DNA from: Gemmatimonadota bacterium
Lineage (GTDB): Bacteria > Gemmatimonadota > Gemmatimonadetes > Palauibacterales > Palauibacteraceae
Length of the DNA: 64,000 bases
Direction of reading: 5' to 3'
NCBI GenBank assembly: GCA_022820995.1
Contig: JAJEEM010000059.1
Coordinates: 1 to 64,000 of the forward strand
Under the pieces are notes generated by a model. The model was not told where the DNA came from and ran no database searches. It worked only from the letters and a program-made list of their open reading frames with translations. A program made the translations under genes and the position numbers. How positions within the stretch are numbered: the first letter of the stretch is position 1; every line of letters starts with the position of its first letter. Shown here piece by piece: positions 60,514 through 64,000 of the stretch.

Positions 60514-62004
60514 TCACTGCCAGCGTTCGACGCGCTTGAGCAGCATCTCGGGCGTCAGCCCCTCCACGCCGAACTGCGGGGCGAGCTGCGCGGCGTCTTC
60601 GCGCCGGCCGGCCGAGAGGACCTCGAGCAGGAACTTCCCCGCCGCGCCCGTGCGGTGCCACTGAGCCCCGAAGCGCTGGTTCAGCCGATCGATGATGATG
60701 GAGCTGAGCATCCAGCCCCGCAGCCGCCGCGCGGCCTGGAAGCCCCGGCGATGATCCGTGAGATAGGTGCCCGGATGGTGCGCGAACCCGGTGGTCTCGC
60801 TCAGCAGCGCGGCGTATCGGTCGGCCTGCTCGCCGGGCCGCCGCGACCGGGCCAGCTCCAGCTCCCACAGGAAGCGCGCGGCGTCCCGGCGCAGGCGGTA
60901 GAGCCTGAGGAAACCCGCGAGTTGCCGATAGTCTTCCAGCGCCTCGCCCTCGAGTCCCGTCGCGGACTCGACCCAGACGCGGTCCAGCGTCAGCGAGTCG
61001 AACACCAGCCCGAAGGACTCGCCGATCGAGTCGTCGCCCAGCACCCGCTCCTCCCACGAGAGCGCGGCGGAGGCGTGCGTGTAGTGGAGCGCGTGTCCCG
61101 TCTCGTGGAGCAGGCGGCGCGCGTCGATCCAGCCGCCCAGCGGACACACGACGAGCCGCACGTCCCCGGGCACGTCGATGACCGCCGTGAACGACCGTTC
61201 GTCCTTGAGCCGCCGCCGGTCGATGTCGATGCGCACGGAGCGGTCGAACACCCGGCCCAGCCCCATGACTTCGATGGCGCGCCGAAGATTCGCGGCGAAC
61301 GGTTCGATCTCGAAGTGCCGCCCGAGCCAGCGCATCCCCATCAGCCACCGCGCGTCGGCCCGCGAAGGCGGCCCCTCGCGCGCATCGAGACGAGCTTCCG
61401 CCTCCGCCGCGAACATCTGCCGGTAGCGCGCCTCCGTCCCCTCGAGGATCGCCGTCGCGTCGCGCTCCAGGCGCTGCAGGTCCAGGCCGGCCAGCCGCTC
61501 CCGCGCCTCGAAGTATCCCCCGAGACCCAGTTGAACCACGGCCTCGCGTCCCCGGTGCACGACGTCGAGCCGCAGCGCCGCGGCCTCCTCGATCCGGCGG
61601 TGGCGCGCCGCCTCCCACTCCAGCCGCTCGCCCCGGTCCTCGGCGCGCACGATCCAGTCCGGGACGCGCCTCAGCGGGATCTCGCGCTCGGCGAGGGCGA
61701 CGGTCGTCCCCGTCTCCCACGACCGCAGTTCGTCTTCCAGCGGGGCGAGTTCCGCTTCGATCTGCTGGTCCGCTACCCAGTTGAAGAGCGTCTTCAGGCG
61801 CCGGCGCTCATCCCCGGACGCCTCGGACAGGTCGCGCTGGATGGCCTGAAGCACCCCGGGGCTGCGGAGAAGCCGGTGCTGCGCGTACAGCGACGCGATC
61901 GAGGGCCCCTCGTCCAGTCCGCTGCGGAGCCGGTACGAGGCGCGCGCCAGGGCGCTCCGCAGGCGCTGGGCCCGGTCGCGGATCTCCGCTACGCGAAACG
62001 GCAA
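60514..62004 (-). CDS. M3-like metallopeptidase (HEXXH)
   Basis: A 496-residue mostly helical protein with HETGHALHYTHAS (zinc motif) and a downstream GESFGLVFDSL glutamate, the third ligand, as in oligopeptidase/carboxypeptidase-like M3 enzymes. It is shorter than typical PepF. Cytoplasmic. It begins 16 nt after the GlyRS stop, so it may be co-transcribed. Confidence 0.78.
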   Translation of the reverse strand: MPFRVAEIRDRAQRLRSALARASYRLRSGLDEGPSIASLYAQHRLLRSPGVLQAIQRDLSEASGDERRRLKTLFNWVADQQIEAELAPLEDELRSWETGTTVALAEREIPLRRVPDWIVRAEDRGERLEWEAARHRRIEEAAALRLDVVHRGREAVVQLGLGGYFEARERLAGLDLQRLERDATAILEGTEARYRQMFAAEAEARLDAREGPPSRADARWLMGMRWLGRHFEIEPFAANLRRAIEVMGLGRVFDRSVRIDIDRRRLKDERSFTAVIDVPGDVRLVVCPLGGWIDARRLLHETGHALHYTHASAALSWEERVLGDDSIGESFGLVFDSLTLDRVWVESATGLEGEALEDYRQLAGFLRLYRLRRDAARFLWELELARSRRPGEQADRYAALLSETTGFAHHPGTYLTDHRRGFQAARRLRGWMLSSIIIDRLNQRFGAQWHRTGAAGKFLLEVLSAGRREDAAQLAPQFGVEGLTPEMLLKRVERWQ

Positions 62005-62019
62005 GCGCGCCCCGCCCGA

Positions 62020-63396
62020 TCAGGCGCCGCCGATCGCGGCGCCAAGCCACGCCGCGACGCCCGACAGCGGCACGCGCGTCTGCTCGAGCGAATCCCGATC
62101 GCGCACCGTGCACGTCTCATCCTCGAGCGTCTGGCCGTCGATGGTCAGGCAGAACGGCGTTCCCGCCTCGTCCTGCCGCCGGTACCGCTTTCCGATCGAC
62201 CCCGCGATGTCGTACATGACGTTGAACTGCCCCCGCAGATCGCCTGCCAGCCTCTCGGCGATCTCCGGCATCCCGTCCTTTTTCACGAGCGGGAAGACCG
62301 CCGCGTGGAAGGGCGCCAGAGCGGGCTTGAGCCGCAGCACGACGCGCTGCTGTCCCCCGACGTCCTCCTCGTCGTAGGCGTCCGCGAGCACGACGAGAAG
62401 GGTACGGCTGAGTCCCGCCGAGGTCTCGATCACGAACGGCACGTACCTCCGGTTCGCCGGCTGGTCGAAGTACTCCAGCTTCTTCCCCGAGTGCTCCTGG
62501 TGGCGCCCGAGGTCGTAGTCCGTCCGGTTGTGGATGCCCTCGAACTCCTGCCACCCGAACGGGAACCGGTACTGGATGTCCGACGCGTCCCTGCAGTAGT
62601 GCGCGAGTTCATCCGGTCCGTGGCGGTGAAAGCGCAGCCGCTGCGGCCGGATGCCCAGCGTCTCGACCCACGCCATGCGCCGTTCCTTCCACGTCTCGAA
62701 CCACTCGTCCTCCGTCCCCGGCGCGCAGAAGAACTGCATCTCCATCTGTTCGAATTCGCGCGTTCGGAAGATGAAGTTCCCGGGCGTGATCTCGTTGCGG
62801 AACGCCTTTCCCACCTGGGCGATCCCGAACGGGACCTTCTGGCGCACCGACTCCTGCACGTTCCGGAAGTTGACGAAGATCCCCTGCGCCGTCTCCGGCC
62901 GCAGGTAGACGGTCGAGGCCTCGTCCTCCACCACCCCCATGAACGTCTTGAACATGAGGTTGAACTGGCGGGGGTCCGTCCACTGTCCCGTGGTCCCGCA
63001 CACGGCGCACTGCTGCGCCTCGGGCTTCCCCGCCTCGATCTGCGGCAGGTCGTCCGCGCGGAAACGCCGGTGGCAGCTTCGGCACTCGACGAGCGGGTCC
63101 GTGAACGCGCCCACGTGTCCGCTCGCGACCCACACCTCCGGGTTCATGAGGATCCCCGCGTCGAGCCCGACGATGTTCGGGTGGCGGTACACCATCTCGC
63201 GCCACCAGAGATCCTGGATGCGGTTCTTGAGTTCGATGCCGAGCGGGCCGTAGTCGTACACGGACCCCACGCCGCCGTAGATCTCGGAGGACTGGAAGAT
63301 GAACCCGCGCCGCTTGGCGAGGGACACGAGCTTGTCCATCAGCCCGGGCGGATGCCCCGAATCGGCGGTGGAATCCGTGTTCGTGTTGTCGGTCAT
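62020..63396 (-). CDS. glyQS: glycyl-tRNA synthetase (dimeric, class II)
   Basis: A 458-residue homodimeric GlyRS. FIFQSSEIYGGVGSVYDYGP opens the enzyme, CRSCHRRFRAD and CAVCGTTG form a zinc-like insert, and class II motif 2 and 3 are in GKAFRNEITPGNFIFRTREF and ETSAGLSRTLLVVLADAY. The anticodon-binding domain is at the end. This alpha2 type, not the bacterial alpha2beta2 type, is normal in several phyla. ATG 63396. Confidence 0.95.
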   Translation of the reverse strand: MTDNTNTDSTADSGHPPGLMDKLVSLAKRRGFIFQSSEIYGGVGSVYDYGPLGIELKNRIQDLWWREMVYRHPNIVGLDAGILMNPEVWVASGHVGAFTDPLVECRSCHRRFRADDLPQIEAGKPEAQQCAVCGTTGQWTDPRQFNLMFKTFMGVVEDEASTVYLRPETAQGIFVNFRNVQESVRQKVPFGIAQVGKAFRNEITPGNFIFRTREFEQMEMQFFCAPGTEDEWFETWKERRMAWVETLGIRPQRLRFHRHGPDELAHYCRDASDIQYRFPFGWQEFEGIHNRTDYDLGRHQEHSGKKLEYFDQPANRRYVPFVIETSAGLSRTLLVVLADAYDEEDVGGQQRVVLRLKPALAPFHAAVFPLVKKDGMPEIAERLAGDLRGQFNVMYDIAGSIGKRYRRQDEAGTPFCLTIDGQTLEDETCTVRDRDSLEQTRVPLSGVAAWLGAAIGGA

Positions 63397-63540
63397 GGGG
63401 TATCTTCGAGGACCGCTCGCGCGGGCGCGGCGGCGGAATTGGCTGGACGAGGCTTCGGACGCGAGCCGCAACGATAGCCGCAGCCCGCACTCGGTGGCAA
63501 AGCGAGACAGGTTCGAGGGACACGAACAGGAGGACTTCCC

Positions 63541-64000
63541 ATGACCACGCGAAAGAAGGCAAGCGATTTCCCCCAGGAGGTGCTGGCCCTCTTCGATGGC
63601 TACGTACACGGCCACATCCATCGGCGGGACTTCCTGGAGGGGGCCGGCAAGGTGCTGGGCAGCAGCGCCGCCGCCGTCGGGGTCCTCCAGGCCCTTCGTC
63701 CCAATTACGCATGGGCGCGGCACGTTGCGCGGGACGATGCCCGGATCCGGCAGGAGTACGTCACCTACCCGTCGCCGAGCGGATCGGGCACCATGCGCGG
63801 CTACCTGGCCGTGCCCGCCGGCGCGACGGAGCCCATGCCCGCAGTCCTCGTCATCCACGAGAATCGCGGCCTGAACCCCTACATCGAAGATGTGGTGCGC
63901 AGGTTCGCCGCTGCGGATTTCGTGGCGCTGGGGCCGGATGCGCTCACTCCCCTGGGCGGCTATCCGGGCAACGACGACGAGGGCCGGGAGATGCAGCGGC
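63541..64000 (+). CDS. dienelactone hydrolase family protein (truncated by window end)
   Basis: The first 153 residues of a Tat-exported hydrolase. [21 protein letters not shown] is the leader; a dienelactone-hydrolase fold follows with [35 protein letters not shown] and [17 protein letters not shown]. The nucleophile lies past the edge. The start ATG 63541 is well supported, with GGAGG upstream. Confidence 0.85.
   Translation, partial: MTTRKKASDFPQEVLALFDGYVHGHIHRRDFLEGAGKVLGSSAAAVGVLQALRPNYAWARHVARDDARIRQEYVTYPSPSGSGTMRGYLAVPAGATEPMPAVLVIHENRGLNPYIEDVVRRFAAADFVALGPDALTPLGGYPGNDDEGREMQR

Noticed and set aside
60331-63477. 1048-codon open frame on the plus strand
   Set aside because: It lies opposite the M3-like peptidase and GlyRS genes, both strongly supported; composition is typical of a shadow frame.

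Overview
The window is a GC-rich, gene-dense bacterial chromosome segment with short intergenic gaps, many ATGA-type overlaps, GTG/TTG starts and numerous Tat-exported proteins (RR-x-F leaders). The gene mix (BlaI/M56 pair, TRAP transporter, gamma-butyrobetaine-hydroxylase-like oxygenase, multicopper oxidases, eukaryote-like LRR protein, sterol-type enzymes, many toxin-antitoxin modules) fits a marine, possibly sponge-associated, member of Gemmatimonadota or a related phylum. That assignment is inference: there is no rRNA or ribosomal-protein locus here.

Layout. 0.3-2.3 kb: M56 peptidase/BlaI regulator under a promoter flanked by two palindromes. 2.3-5.8 kb: 3-hydroxyacyl-CoA-dehydrogenase-like enzyme divergent from a BKACE enzyme and an APC permease, which together look like carnitine or related beta-hydroxy-acid catabolism. 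5.9-9.7 kb: a decayed HigBA-type module, two exported PLP enzymes (class V fold and alanine racemase) and a VapBC-type pair. 9.8-13.0 kb: a dicarboxylate/amino-acid symporter with two tandem M29/NicX-like enzymes. 13.0-20.9 kb: a clear sterol C-24 methyltransferase homologue, an AAA/DUF4143 ATPase, a divergent TmpA/TmpB-like oxygenase pair (phosphonate breakdown), an ERG4/ERG24-family sterol reductase, DUF1801 and flavin-reductase-like proteins. 20.9-25.3 kb: a GNAT enzyme, then an SDR-dctP-dctQ-dctM solute uptake operon. 25.4-28.5 kb: an M28 peptidase broken by a -1 frameshift and a Fic protein with repeat elements upstream. 28.5-37.4 kb: two tRNA clusters (4 + 9 genes, all on the minus strand) surrounding YafQ/DinJ and Phd/VapC modules, a serine hydrolase, a 15-repeat LRR lipoprotein, a VanZ-like protein and an exported protein of unknown function. 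37.4-44.4 kb: gamma-glutamyltransferase, cobalamin adenosyltransferase, hydrolase, NAD(P)H-type flavoprotein, MIP18-family protein, FxsA and an intradiol dioxygenase. 44.5-53.0 kb: two multicopper oxidases, an LVIVD beta-propeller, a PfkB kinase fused to a queuosine-salvage (Qng1/DUF2419-like) domain, and a ZIP transporter. 53.1-64.0 kb: desaturase, QueG, endonuclease III, site-2 protease, NSS transporter, M3-like peptidase, GlyRS and a truncated dienelactone hydrolase.

Most notable are (i) the bacterial sterol methyltransferase with an ERG4/ERG24-type reductase about 4 kb away, (ii) the PfkB-Qng1 fusion carrying an extra Cys4 cluster in a genome that also has queG, (iii) the TmpA/TmpB-like phosphonate pair, and (iv) the carnitine-type HADH/BKACE/permease cluster. 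All functional assignments come from reading motifs in the translated sequence; no database search was run.
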